From: Nageia nagi
Lineage: Eukaryota > Pinophyta
NCBI GenBank assembly: GCA_050084985.1
Contig: JBITNC010000001.1
Span: 117,614,001-117,678,000, forward strand
Length of the DNA: 64,000 nt
Direction of reading: 5' to 3'
Part shown: positions 1 through 10,293 of the stretch, piece after piece
Layout: every line of letters starts with the position of its first letter
How positions within the stretch are numbered: position 1 is the first letter of the stretch
Program-made: the position numbers and the translations under genes
Notes under the pieces: generated by a model
What the model was told of the DNA's origin: nothing
What the model saw: the letters and a program-made list of their open reading frames with translations, nothing else
Databases searched by the model: none

Positions 1-860
1 AAAAAATTTAAGTCTTAAGTATGCATCATTAAGTTAATTTACATTTGTCTATCACTTTGCAAAAAAAATACTTAGTATGCATTAAGAATCATGTATTATC
101 ATATTTACATAAGTTAACAAAATATACATACAATATTTTATCTAACATGTTATGGAAAAAATTTTAAGTAAAAGAAATATAAATTCCCTCTCTTTACTTT
201 AAAAATGGATCCCTAAAAGATTGCTATTTTATCATAAAAATGCAACTCTTAAAAAAAATTTATCAAGGCAAAAATTTAGTTAAAAAATTACCTCCAAAAA
301 AGCAAAGGATTTTTTTTTTTTATTTTTACAATTTTTATTAAAGGCATCACATCTTTTCAAAAAAAATTAACTATAGAGAGTTAAAAGTTTAATTGCCTTA
401 AAAAATCATGATGAGAATGATAAATTTCTCCTTTTTAATAAGTAACATATTTATTATTACCCCTAAAAGAAATTAATGAAGAATACTAAAAAAAAGAGAT
501 GTGCACTTAGAAGAAATTGAATCCATTTTATACAAGTCATCATGGATTTATATCAAAAAAGACAAGCAACCATAAGAGAGAAAAATAAATGCACCAACTT
601 AATTAGGTGCATTAAAAGCTTTTGTTCTATAGTACATTGAGTTTTAAAGGGATAAGACAAGAACAAGAAAAGCAATGAATGGAGAGCAAGGTGCGAGGCT
701 TGCATAGAGGAGGTTTCAGAATGGAAGACCACTTAATAGAAGGCCAATGGAGGGGAGGTGACACTGGATGAGACCTATGGGGTGGTGGAACACCAATACC
801 TGTGGAGTGGTGGGACATAAGAAAATAGAGGTAAAAAAAAGCATTGAAGCCCCACCATGG
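1..860. other. AT-rich flank without recognisable gene
   Basis: Very AT-rich sequence with poly-A and poly-T runs. I see no recognisable coding motif on either strand. A 91-codon open frame on the minus strand (627-902) is rich in Pro, His and Ser and resembles nothing I know, so it is not called. Confidence 0.6.
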
Positions 861-1250
861 GGGTTTAATGGTAGAATCGCCAACCTTGAAGAGGCAAGTC
901 ACGATGAGGAGAAAATTGCAAGATAGGGGAAAAAAAGCAAGGTCATGATTTGGAGTTCACCACCACTTCACACTACTCCATCATCAGGGGGTCAAGTGGT
1001 AGAATCACTAGCCTTGAAGAGGTAGGCCATGATGGGGAGAAAATTGCGAGATAGGGGAAAAAAATGAGGTCATGATTTGGAGTTCATCATTGCTTCACAC
1101 TACTCCATTGCTAGGGGATCGAGTGGTAGAATCATTAGCCTTGAAGAGGTGGGTCATAATAAGGAGAAAATAATATGATAGAGGAAATAAAGGGAGGTCA
1201 CAATTTGGAGTTCAGTGTCGCTTCACACTACTCCATCATCAAGGGTCATC
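861..1250. repeat. Tandem repeat, about 127-bp unit, three copies
   Basis: The anchor word GTAGAATC recurs at 871, 999 and 1126, a period of 127-128 bp. Each unit also carries CCTTGAAGAGG, a GGGGAAA-type purine run, a 'tttggagttca' block and CTTCACACTACTCCAT. The copies differ by scattered substitutions, so this is an old minisatellite-like array. No coding role is visible. It ends about 140 bp before the left LTR of element Z. Confidence 0.85.
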
Positions 1251-1387
1251 TTTGCTACCATATACCTCCATCGTTGGGGTCCACCACCACCACCACATAC
1301 CTCCTCCACTTTTAAACCACTCACTCGCCCTTTTTTTTAAAAAAAGCTTGTATATAAAAAAATGTAATAATAAAGTTTTTTTATTAT

Positions 1388-1392
1388 ATCAA
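1388..1392. repeat. Target-site duplication of element Z, left copy (ATCAA)
   Basis: ATCAA lies directly before the TG start of the left LTR and is repeated exactly at 7534-7538 directly after the CA end of the right LTR. A perfect 5-bp duplication fixes both ends of the insertion. Confidence 0.9.
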
Positions 1393-2247
1393 TGTAATGA
1401 CCCTATTTTTAAGAATATCTTGCATTTGGGATTTTCCACAAATGTTTTCTCCTACAAGTCAGATATGGTCGTTGCACCTTCAGAATTGGATAAAGCATCT
1501 CGTGGCATTTGTTTTAAGTGGTCACATGATCCCTTTTGGATAAGAAATGAAGGAGTTATGGCTACTTGAAGTTTGCTAGTTGGACCAGTCTTCCATATCG
1601 CACCTACACACGAAAATCGACTTAACTTAGTGGATTTTTACTTAAAAGTGCAATGTTGAATTATAATAAACTTTTATGTTATTCTAATATTATTTTAAGT
1701 ACTTTTATTTGTAATAAGGCCAATCAATGGCTTAGATTAACTTAGAGGGGTCAATGCAAGATTAGGGTTGGAGTCTATATAAGGAGATGCAACACTCCAT
1801 TTTGGGTATGTTATGTGATATGAGAATTGAATATTGAAACCCTAGAGTTTCCATGAGTTGAGATTACAGGTCTTACTCATTCCCATAGTGCATTGGAGGT
1901 GCATGGTTGGGAAATTGGCAATATCATTGAAGGTGTTATTACCCTAAAATATCAAAAATACAAAAAGAGGCATCTATGAGTGGTTTGTGGCATTTCTTTT
2001 GTGGAGGGATTCACTCAATTTGGAAAGTTTGTATTCACATTTTTAGTTTCATGAGGATTCCATTTGTCCATTCCAACTTTGTATTGGTTTGGAAATATTT
2101 AATATATATTATACTGGTTGATTTCTCCTCATACTAGTGTTATTTTATGAGCAATTTTTGAGTTATTTTATTGCTGCAATTTATTTTTACATTTTTATAT
2201 TGAGGGTTTTCTAGAAATAAAGAAATAAAAATAAAAGGAACATCACA
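1393..2247 (+). repeat. Element Z 5' LTR
   Basis: Starts TGTAATGACCC and ends AACATCACA. It aligns along its whole length with 6680-7533. A TATATAA box is at 1776-1782 and AATAAA-like signals lie close to the 3' end, as expected of U3-R-U5. Confidence 0.92.
1776..1782 (+). promoter_or_regulatory. Putative TATA box of Z 5' LTR
   Basis: TATATAA inside the conserved word GTCTATATAAGGAG. The same box is kept in the other LTR at 7063-7069. It is the best candidate for the core promoter of the element. Confidence 0.55.
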
Positions 2248-2249
2248 AG

Positions 2250-2261
2250 TGGTATTAGAGC
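2250..2261 (+). other. Primer binding site of element Z (iMet-type)
   Basis: TGGTATTAGAGC begins two bases after the 5' LTR. It differs by one base (T for C) from the usual plant iMet primer site TGGTATCAGAGC. It sets the element on the plus strand. Confidence 0.85.
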
Positions 2262-3321
2262 TTGGATCTTGCCAACCTATGGTTAGATCTAACATTTTTC
2301 AAAGATTTGGAGTTAATGTTTTTGCAAAAAATTTAGATTTTCAGTTTCTAGCAACTGGGTGTTGAATATTTTTGGGGGATCTAATAGATCAATGAGGTTT
2401 GCATTTTAAAAGTAAATTTTCAAGGTTAAAAGGCATTTTTTAAAGAAAATCTGCATTCCTAGACTAAGTCATCTAGGGTTGAGAGATAAGAATTATAGGA
2501 TTGAAAGCTATTTTCAAACATAAAAAGTCTTGATCTATTATTCTAGCTAGTCAAAAAAATTTTGCTCAAGGATTCTAGGCAGAATTGGAGTTTTGAGTAA
2601 AAACTTTTTGCAAAATTCTTAGATCTAGCATTTTTTAGTATTTTTCAATTATGGGTATCTCAATTTCAGAGTTTTTTAGAATTAGGGTTGCCAATTTTAT
2701 AATGAAAATCATTTTGGGTATTGTAGATTCTTAGTAATTTGTTTGGTTGCAGAAAGAAACCCTAATTTCATGGGTATCAGGAAACCCTATTTTAAGGGGC
2801 CATTTAAGGTTAATTTTGGAGTTCTAGCATCATATCTAGCATACTAAGCTGAACATCTAACCCTAAGGGGTATTTTTGAACACTTTGTATGCAATTTTAA
2901 GCTTTTAGAAGGGCTTTTTAGAGGAAAAATAAGAAGGTGATATTTTTGAAGATTCAGTTAGTTGGAGGTATTTATCAGGTAGATTTGAGCACCCATTAAG
3001 CTCTACTTCTCATTTCCACCTTTAGAAAAAAATGTTGAAATTTCTTTTATATGAGATCTAGCATTTCCTATGATTTTTGATCTATTTTTTAGGAATTGTA
3101 CAAATAGGGGTTTGAAGGTTGATGTTTGCTAAGAGTGGATCATGGAACTATTGAGGAGAAAAGAGAATGAGTAGAAGTTGGATGCAATGATTATGTTGAT
3201 ACAAAAGATGGTGACATTAGAGGAAGCAAATAGACAAGCAATAGTGACATTAAAAAGGGTAAAGATGCAACAAAATGGAACTAGTAAACCTAAGAGAGAG
3301 AAAAGATAAGTGTAACAAAAA
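2262..3321 (+). other. Element Z leader, no clear gene
   Basis: About 1 kb between the primer site and the first long ORF. The last 170 bases (from about 3140) read as a Lys/Glu/Gln-rich peptide starting MELLRRK, interrupted by in-frame stops. This resembles the charged N-terminus of a retroelement gag but carries no diagnostic motif. Confidence 0.4.
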
Positions 3322-3771
3322 ATGACCATTCCCACCTTTAATGGTCAAGATAGTTTATCAACTTTGGGAAAAATAGAGAAAGCTAAAATTTTCCATAAAA
3401 AAGAAGAGCTTGAGGAGAATTGTGCAAAAAAATTTGAAGTTGTTCCTACCATTGAAAAAGAAGAAAGGGGCCAAATAGAAAATTTTGAAGAAAATGCAAG
3501 TAGTGAAGACATTTCAGCAATGGAGCATAGTTCATCTAGCATGATTGATTTCACTCAAGAGATTGGTGATAGATATGCTACTCTCCCACTTGAGGTATGT
3601 TTGAAAGAGAACCAAAATACTTCCTTTTGTACATTTATACCTACACATGTTGAAAATGAATTCAATGAGAAACATGATGCTCATGATTTGGGAAAAGAGT
3701 TAGAGAATGTTTCAAATTTGTTTTTTGCATACTCTATGGGAAAGCTACAAAAGGGTGTTGAAGAATTTTAG
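3322..3771 (+). CDS. Element Z hypothetical protein 1 (149 codons, acidic)
   Basis: An open frame of 149 codons starting MTIPTFNGQDS. The product is hydrophilic and rich in Glu, Lys and Ser, with an acidic stretch around residues 25-65 and no membrane segment. 'IPTFNG' resembles the start of plant gag domains (..I.F.G..), which would fit its place behind the leader. No capsid helix pattern or zinc knuckle follows. The preceding 170 bases are a broken charged frame and may be its lost N-terminus. An 11-base gap separates its stop from the next open frame. Function unknown. It may be a diverged gag remnant or a captured sequence. Confidence 0.4.
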   Translation: MTIPTFNGQDSLSTLGKIEKAKIFHKKEELEENCAKKFEVVPTIEKEERGQIENFEENASSEDISAMEHSSSSMIDFTQEIGDRYATLPLEVCLKENQNTSFCTFIPTHVENEFNEKHDAHDLGKELENVSNLFFAYSMGKLQKGVEEF

Positions 3772-3782
3772 TTTGTGAAAGT

Positions 3783-4415
3783 TTGGAGAGAAATGGGCTA
3801 GAAATCCAAATTAAGCCCTTAGATAATTGTGATCATAATGGCCTTAGTTTTCCTTGTGTGAAGAGTTTTGTGAGGGAAAGATCAATCACATTTGAGAATT
3901 ATGATCAATATTTAAATGCATGGGATCTAGGAATTCTTTTCAAATATGGTAAGAGTTCTTTTGGAGGAAAGAATCACAAACATATTCAGCCATGGTACAT
4001 GTCTCATACTCATCTCATGGGAGGAAGACAATCCTTTGACATTTCACAAATTTTGTTATGTAAAGGTAAATTTACTACAGCCATAGTTCATTCAAACAAA
4101 ATTTTTATTTTTCTCATGTGGATGCATCAGCATGGTAGGAGGTGTAGAACACTTCTCAAGTGGGACATTACAGAAGGAGATAATTTTTCATGGACATATG
4201 TGGTATCTTTTCACTTATTTTTATGGCCTTCATGGATTTACAAATTGTTGATTCCATTTTGGTATTTGGAGTGGACTTTTGAAGTCTTATATGTGGGTAG
4301 AATGGTGCAAAATTCTCACTTTTTTGCAATCAATAAATTTAATTTAAAAATCAGAAAAATTGCAGAAGAAAATGAAAAAAAATTGGCATATTTTTCATCA
4401 TACATGTTCACATGA
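3783..4415 (+). CDS. Element Z hypothetical protein 2 (210 codons)
   Basis: An open frame of 210 codons directly behind hypothetical protein 1. The middle has a Cys/His/Trp-rich patch (MWMHQHGRRCRTLLKW at about residues 117-132), followed by aromatic hydrophobic stretches (FHLFLWPSWIYKLLIPFWYL) that could be a membrane-associated segment. The C-terminus is basic and Asn/Lys-rich. I do not recognise a family. The start is uncertain, because the frame could be part of a longer protein joined to the upstream ORF. No retroviral enzyme motif is visible. Confidence 0.35.
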   Translation: MERNGLEIQIKPLDNCDHNGLSFPCVKSFVRERSITFENYDQYLNAWDLGILFKYGKSSFGGKNHKHIQPWYMSHTHLMGGRQSFDISQILLCKGKFTTAIVHSNKIFIFLMWMHQHGRRCRTLLKWDITEGDNFSWTYVVSFHLFLWPSWIYKLLIPFWYLEWTFEVLYVGRMVQNSHFFAINKFNLKIRKIAEENEKKLAYFSSYMFT

Positions 4416-5239
4416 TACTTTCAGTCTTTTAAACAGTTGGAATAGCCAACAAAGAAGCACCATGATTGGAAAAATTGAGAGAATTACAGTTGCAAATTTG
4501 ATGAATTTTTGAAGCAGCAAAAGGACTGATTCCACACTTGATTCAGAGACTTATGTACATTTCAAGTATGGTTTAAAATGCAAATGGGATAGATGGGTTG
4601 TTCTTTTTATTGAACCTTGGCATGCATTGGTTCATAATTTCATCTTGATGATTTTTGATTTCATTTTGAGAATGTGTAATAGTTCCAGATGGAAAGTTAA
4701 TCATTTCATTTTCAGATTGTTGGAGTTGGAATACATTTTGAGAAATTCATGGGTCTTAAAGAAGCACTTGGGTAGTCTTGATTGCAATTTTTCTACTTTT
4801 ATACCATTCATAGCCCTTGTGAAGACTCTTGAGTACGCTTTGAAGCCCTTGTACATCTTCAATTAAGGTTTGATTTGGAGCACACTGCATTGGAGGATTT
4901 TAAGTTGGTATTTGATCATTGACATACATAATATGGCATACAATTTTTAGATTGTAGAACTTACACATGAAACTGATTTGATTTGTGAGTTTATTTGGGC
5001 ATACACAAAGGAAGGTTTTATATATACTTGTCAAAATATTAGTACATCTTCCTTCATGTTTTACACTCCACTTTGCAAGATGTTTTGGATTGTTCTAATG
5101 ATAATTAGTGTGGCTACAATTTATACAAATATGATTGTACATTGCATGATTTTTTATGCAATAAGAGTTGAGACGGATATGCATGAGTTGCAAAATTGCA
5201 TATGTGTTCTTTTGCTCAACTTGGGTAAGGTAAAATTTC
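4416..5239 (+). pseudogene. Element Z middle region, interrupted frames
   Basis: Two shorter open stretches (4627-4866 and 4978-5247) in plus orientation, separated by stops. Their products are rich in Phe, Ile, Trp and Cys, like the neighbouring ORFs. They look like pieces of the same kind of protein broken by point mutations rather than separate genes. No family recognised. Confidence 0.3.
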
Positions 5240-6379
5240 ATGTGTAAAGGTGTAATGATCAATTATAGGGAGAAAAGGAAGATAAATTCATACTTGGGTA
5301 GACATGAAAACATTCCACAAAGGTACAAGTTGAATTTTGATTTTTATGATAGTAGTGTACTATTTCATTTGGGGCATGATGAGGATGAACTTGTTGATAG
5401 AAAACATAATGAGTTTCAAAAATTGGTATCTTGTGGTAATGCCAACATATTTGGTAAGCTAACTTATTTTCATTTTTCCATGAATTTAAGTTATATACAT
5501 TTTGCATTGGTTGGTTTTGAAAGTGTATTTTTAGTTATGGGAGCACATAGTCATGATTGTTGTGGTTTTGAACATAAAAGTGTGAGTAAGTCTTCATCCA
5601 TGATGTGCACATTCAGTTCAAAGTTACTACAACAGTATGAAGAAGTATTGGAAAAGGTGTGCAACATGTTTTTGACCAAGCAAAGCATTTTTGATGAAGT
5701 CACTAATATTTGGCATGGTTTGAAAGTCATATGGGAGGTAATAAATTATGTAATTGGTTGTGATATTACTACTATACATTTCATTTTTAGTCACTATTTT
5801 CTTGAGATATTTGCTAGTTATCTTTCATTCATGCATGGCACAATGATGGGAAATAATGAAAGCACAAGGTTGGATAAGTGTAATGCATTTATGGCTGTTG
5901 GAAAGAGAAAACCAAACCTATTACACTTTTATTCCAGCCAATTTTCCAAGAGCTCAATCATCATTATTGATGATTTATTGATGCTTCTACATAATGCAAC
6001 TATGAGGGATGGAGAATCACATAGTTTGCCTACATTTTGGGAGTACAAAAACTATGTTTTTACTATTGTTATCAAAAAATCAAACTTGTTATGTATTCAT
6101 GATGGACTTGGCGATGAAGAAGCAATATGGACTTTTGCCACATTTAGAAGTATGACTTGCTTTCATGAACACCATTGCTTTGATTTGGGTTTGAAAGTTA
6201 CTATTTTAGTTTTGGCTAGTTTGAGAGATGCAATTTTAGCCTTTGAAAGCTTGGGTTATATTTGTTTTGGGCATAAACATAATATGAATAATAAGTTTCA
6301 AATTTTGATATGCACACTCAGTTCAATTTTGAAACAACAGTATGAAAGGACATGTAAGCAGTACAACTATTGGAAATAA
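5240..6379 (+). CDS. Element Z hypothetical protein 3 (379 codons, longest ORF of Z)
   Basis: This is the longest open frame in the window and is striking for such AT-rich sequence. The product has 379 residues, is rich in Ser, His, Phe and Cys, and has no zinc-knuckle, DSG, YxDD or DDE motif, so it is not a standard gag-pol piece. A repeated module is visible. A block with FES..., His-rich spacing, C-T-F/L-S-S and QQYE occurs at about residues 90-135 and again at about 330-372. A GT-M-GNNE...LD block at about residues 197-210 recurs downstream in the next frame. The start at 5240 is only the first available ATG; the protein may have begun further upstream. Function unknown. Confidence 0.45.
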   Translation: MCKGVMINYREKRKINSYLGRHENIPQRYKLNFDFYDSSVLFHLGHDEDELVDRKHNEFQKLVSCGNANIFGKLTYFHFSMNLSYIHFALVGFESVFLVMGAHSHDCCGFEHKSVSKSSSMMCTFSSKLLQQYEEVLEKVCNMFLTKQSIFDEVTNIWHGLKVIWEVINYVIGCDITTIHFIFSHYFLEIFASYLSFMHGTMMGNNESTRLDKCNAFMAVGKRKPNLLHFYSSQFSKSSIIIIDDLLMLLHNATMRDGESHSLPTFWEYKNYVFTIVIKKSNLLCIHDGLGDEEAIWTFATFRSMTCFHEHHCFDLGLKVTILVLASLRDAILAFESLGYICFGHKHNMNNKFQILICTLSSILKQQYERTCKQYNYWK

Positions 6380-6679
6380 TGAAGGAATGATTTTAGATAA
6401 TTTTGGGAGGTTTCAACAGTCTTCATTCATTGCTATATTGAAGAAATTAGACCTATTTCATACTCAATTTTGGCTAGCCTGTGTTAAATCAGACTTAACT
6501 TCACTCAAATTTGAGGCATATGGAGGCTTGAGAGAGATTTGGGAAAGTTTTGGTAAAGTTATCTTTGGTAGAATTATTTGGGATCCTAGTATTAGAGATG
6601 ATTTAAATTTATTTCAACTGAGCAGGGTAGAGTTGGTGTTGGGATTGCTTGAGGATAAGCAATTTGAGAAGGGTGGACT
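6342..6679 (+). CDS. Element Z hypothetical protein 4 (3' end of interior)
   Basis: An open frame overlapping the end of the 379-codon ORF in another frame and running into the 3' LTR (nominal stop at 6716). Residues near the start (TTIGNNEG...LD) match the GT-M-GNNE...LD block inside the preceding ORF. It therefore looks like the continuation of the same repeated protein after a frameshift around 6345-6375. The part beyond 6680 is LTR and unlikely to be original coding sequence. Confidence 0.35.
6664..6679 (+). other. Candidate polypurine tract of element Z
   Basis: A purine-rich stretch with the core GAGAAGGGTGGA, directly before the TG of the 3' LTR. This is the expected position for plus-strand priming. 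Confidence 0.6.
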
Positions 6680-7533
6680 TGTAATGACCCTATTTTTAAG
6701 AATATCTTACATTTGAGATTTTTCACAAATGTTTTCTCCTACAAGTCAGATATGGTCATTGCACCTTCAGAATTGGATAGAGCATCTCATGGCATTTGTT
6801 TTAAGTGGTCACATGACCCCTTTTGGACAAGAAATGAAGAAGTTATGGCTGCTTGAAGTTTGCAAGTCAGACTAGTCTTCCATATTGCACCTACACACGA
6901 AAATCCACTTAACTTAGTGGATTTTTACTTAAAAGTGCAATGTTGAATTATAATAAACTTTTATGTTATTCTAATATTATTTTAAGTACTTTTATTTGTA
7001 ATAAGGCCAATCAATGGCTTAGATTAGCTTAGAGGGGTCAATGAAAGATTAGGGTTGGAGTCTATATAAGGAGATGCAACACTCCATTTTGGGTATGTTA
7101 TGTGATATGAGAATTGAATATTGAAACCCTAGAGTTTCCATGAGTTGATATTGCAGGTCTTGCTCATTCCCATAGTGCATTGGAGGTGCGTGGTTGGGGA
7201 CTTAGCAATATCATTGAAGGTGTTATTGCCCTAAAATATCAAAAATACAAAAAGAGGCATTTGTGAGTGGTTTGTGGCATTTATTTTGTGGAGGGATTCA
7301 CTCAGTTTAGAAAGTTTGTATCTGTATTTTTAGTTTTATGAGGATTCCATTTGTCCATTCCAGCTTTGTATTGGTTTGAAAATATTTAATATATATGATA
7401 CTGGTTGATTTCTCCTCATACTATGTTATTTTATGAGTAATTTCTGAGTTATTTTATTACTGTAATTTATTTTTGCATTTTTATATTAAGGGTTTGCTAG
7501 AAATAAAGAAATAAAAATAAAAGGAACATCACA
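6680..7533 (+). repeat. Element Z 3' LTR
   Basis: Begins TGTAATGACCC and ends AACATCACA, followed by the ATCAA duplication (7534-7538). TATATAA is at 7063-7069. It matches 1393-2247. Confidence 0.92.
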
Positions 7534-7538
7534 ATCAA

Positions 7539-7849
7539 CTTTATAAAAAGAATATTGCTTTTATAAGTTTTTTTGAAACAAGGATGGACTCATTTAAAAA
7601 AATGACTATTTATAATTATTTGAAAAAAATGCAATAATTTTAGTAAATGGTAGTAAAAATGCAATTGCCTTCCTTTGTGTTAGCACTAAAAAATAATTGT
7701 AGAATACAACTATAATTTTTAATAGATGAACTAGGGTAGGCAAAAAAAATTAGTGTAATTTTGTAACCAAAAAATTGCAACTAACATAGAGATTGTTAGT
7801 ATGAATAACAATTACATTGAATTGTATTAAAATTTTTCCTAAAAAAGAT
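7539..7849. other. AT-rich spacer, no gene seen
   Basis: Low-complexity AT-rich sequence between element Z and a copia LTR relic. Its right part may belong to the leader of that relic. Confidence 0.5.
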
Positions 7850-8515
7850 GAACTAGCACATAACATATATGTTAGTATCATTAGTGAAATGAGCCAAATA
7901 AAATGAAGGAGGGTTATACCTTCTTTTAGGTTTACCTCATAATGAAGAGTAAGTTTAAGAATGAAATACTCCAAGTTGAAGATGAGTCACCTAACAAGGA
8001 TGTGAAGAGGAGCCTCCAAGAAACTTTGATACCAAATGAGAGATTAACTCTAAACTCCCAAGATCATATGAAAGCTCACAAAACACATCTAATAAACTCA
8101 CAAAGCAATCTTAAAAAGCTAACACAAGATGTAAGTGGTTCCTCCAACTAGCAGTACATCCATTAACTAGATCTTTACTTCAATCACAAATTTAACTCTC
8201 TTACAATCCTCCTAAGCACTATCCTATAGCATAAATTTACTCCACAATTAGTGTGTGATCACAAAGAGAAAGAATTCTATTTATAGGCCAAAATCCCTCT
8301 TTGTATCACCCTTTTATCCAATGTACAAAAGCATGACATGCACATCCTTTTACCTAAGGGGAATGCTCATGACATGGAGTGTATGACAAGTTACATTATC
8401 ATATTCACTTAAATACTTATGGTATCAAATGATACCCTTAAGTATTAGTGAACTTACATAGAATATTATTACATAACCTTTACAATAATGCATTATACAT
8501 TCCAAAATTATTAAC
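7850..8515 (-). mobile_element. Degenerate copia 5' end (LTR, primer site, leader), relative of element C
   Basis: Reading leftwards, the leader, primer site and LTR of element C (21265-21650) are matched here in the same order. They include a 'ttatacctt...tttacctca' block (7915-7940), a 'gagcctccaagaa' word near 8005, a decayed iMet primer complement (CTTTGATACCA near 8020) and then LTR-like sequence with 'gtacatcca.taact' near 8152. The similarity is patchy and the remainder of the element is missing. It looks like an old truncated or solo copy of the C family, or of a sister family, on the minus strand. Confidence 0.5.
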
Positions 8516-8526
8516 ATGATTCCATT

Positions 8527-8820
8527 AGGGGTCTCACATGGCTATCCTGGAGTAAAATGCCCAATTTATTATTATATTTTTTGGGGTTTTTTAACATTAT
8601 GTTTAACATGGCTAGGGTTTAGAAATATTGATCCTCCATCATTGCATTGTGATTTCATTCCTAATTATGAACCCTAGTTTCTTCAGTATTTATTATTTTG
8701 GGGACTCATATATAGTTATGATAATTATTACTTTAGGGGCTCTCACATGGATATCCATGAGTAAAATGCTCTAATCATGACTACAATTTTGTGGATTTTG
8801 AACATTATGTTTAATAATCA
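8527..8820. repeat. Diverged direct duplication, about 209-bp spacing
   Basis: A block beginning GGGGTCTCACATGG with 'gagtaaaatgc' and ending 'aacattatgtttaa' at 8527-8606 recurs at 8736-8813 with scattered differences. No coding sense was seen. Confidence 0.6.
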
Positions 8821-9990
8821 TTTTATGTGAGGCTTGTGTGGTTTTTTTAAGCTATGAAATTAGAAAAGTATATCATATTGCATGAAGTATATAAATCATT
8901 ATCAAACATAAACTTGTATTTTATACACCCAAATATAGTGGTAGATCTTTTGAATCAATACATGAATAAGTAGAGATGATGAGATTATTATTTAGCAACA
9001 TTTTATAACTACATTATTATAAGGATGTTAATAATCATACCAAGTTCATTCTCTTTAACCATTATACATTGAATCATTTTTCCAAAATGCATTATGAACA
9101 TTATTAGGTATTAAGTTTTGTAATTATGGAATTTAGATGGTAGAATTTGTAAATACTCATTTATCAATTTCATATTATGTTAGTGAAAATTTAGATTGAA
9201 GTATATTACTTAATTGAATTTAGATTGTGTATATTTTTAGTAATATATTAAGTAATGTTAAATCACTTAAGGTTAATTGTTCACTAGGGAAAAAGTTTCT
9301 TTCTGAGATTTAAATATTACATATATTAAATTATTACTTATGGTCTATTAGAACTAGGAAAAGAATGATAAAGGATTCCACTTGTAGCAATCTTGGATAT
9401 TCACTTTGGATAGTTATTATATTATATTGATATGTTATTATCTTATTTCTTAGAGCTTAGAACTTACTTTTTTTAGAAAAACTTATTGATACATATATGT
9501 TTTCTAGTTGAAGTCTATATTTTGTATTAAGATATGTCTCCTTGTTATGATTGGATTATATATATAGGTGTGTGTGTGTGTGTATTTGTGTGTCCATGCT
9601 TTTATATGAAATTTGAGTATATTTGAATCATTTTAGCATAGTTATAGATCATACTTGAATCTTATTATGCTTATCATAATATTCATGTTCTATCAACATT
9701 ACATAATCTTCATATCCGAAAATGGGGCCCAAAAATTGATGTGACTATTGTAACAAACCTATCAAAAAGTGACAAATTGCCTTTTCATGCTTATACAATT
9801 AAACAACCATTGAACTAAAGGAGTTGCATGACATCAAAATCTAGTGTTTAATATACCATATTTCTAAAAATCATATGCTTGTATAAAAGGGAGCCAAAAA
9901 TATATGAAATGATCTAACTACACCATATGCACAAAATAGGTTTTTTGAAAAGGTTCTACAAGTTATATGGACATGTATGCAAAAGATAGA
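8821..9990. other. AT-rich intergenic sequence with a TG microsatellite
   Basis: No coding motif seen. A short (TG)n run lies at about 9568-9583. The region leads into the first PPR scrap. Confidence 0.6.
9568..9583. repeat. (TG)n microsatellite
   Basis: Eight consecutive TG units, flanked by TATATA on the left and by a broken TG run on the right. Confidence 0.85.
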
Positions 9991-9994
9991 AGGG

Positions 9995-10075
9995 ATACAT
10001 AAGGAGAGGTAATTTTTTGACAATATATATTATGCAAACATAGTTTTATAAACTACAATGATTGCATAACATGTA
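9995..10075 (+). pseudogene. PPR-gene scrap 1
   Basis: Plus-strand reading gives a decayed pentatricopeptide pattern: ...NFFDNIYYANIVL-stop-TTMIA. It corresponds to the plant 'LFDKMP..NVVSWTTMIAGY' segment, with an in-frame stop where Trp is usual. PPR proteins bind organellar RNA. This piece is far too short and broken to work. Confidence 0.5.
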
Positions 10076-10125
10076 AAAAAAATGGTTTTCTAAAAATGGC
10101 CCTAAGGTATGTATGCAAAATAGCG

Positions 10126-10245
10126 AAGAATACATAAGGATCAAGAATTATTTGATAAGATACATGATGGATATATAGTCTCATGGTTTGTAATGATTGT
10201 AGGATACATAAAAATGGTTGAAATACCTAATAAATTTCCAAGTAC
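10126..10245 (+). pseudogene. PPR-gene scrap 2
   Basis: Translates to QELFDKIHDGYIVSWFVMIVGYIK, which is readily recognised as the plant PPR consensus LFD.MP.RDVVSWN.MI.GY. It lies 50 bp from scrap 1 and about 50 bp before scrap 3, in the same orientation. The cluster is probably one decayed gene copy. Confidence 0.65.
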
Positions 10246-10293
10246 ACTAATAGCATAATCTTTGTATGTGTTCTATTTGTATGCAACCATGTA

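Larger units (their letters stand above)
1393..7533 (+). mobile_element. Element Z: complete non-autonomous LTR retrotransposon (LARD-like)
   Basis: A 6.1-kb element with LTRs of 855 and 854 bp, TG...CA ends, a perfect ATCAA target duplication and an iMet-type primer binding site just inside the left LTR. The 4.4-kb interior contains no motif I can assign to gag zinc knuckle, protease, reverse transcriptase, RNase H or integrase. It holds a series of open frames of unknown type instead. The size and lack of pol fit the large retrotransposon derivatives (LARDs), which are thought to be mobilised by proteins of autonomous relatives. The LTRs differ by about 16 positions in the first 230 bp, mostly transitions, and less further on. 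The insertion is therefore not recent. Confidence 0.88.

Noticed and set aside
1252-1569. A 105-codon plus-strand open frame
   Set aside because: It starts in the flank and ends in the 5' LTR of Z, crossing the insertion boundary. It cannot be an ancestral gene.
3129-3554. Minus-strand open frames in the left part of Z
   Set aside because: They are the antisense of the charged plus-strand frame and are biased in composition by it. No motif.
8160-8515. An independent solo LTR
   Set aside because: The primer-site relic and leader on its left side show that it is the 5' end of an element and not a clean solo LTR. No target duplication was found.
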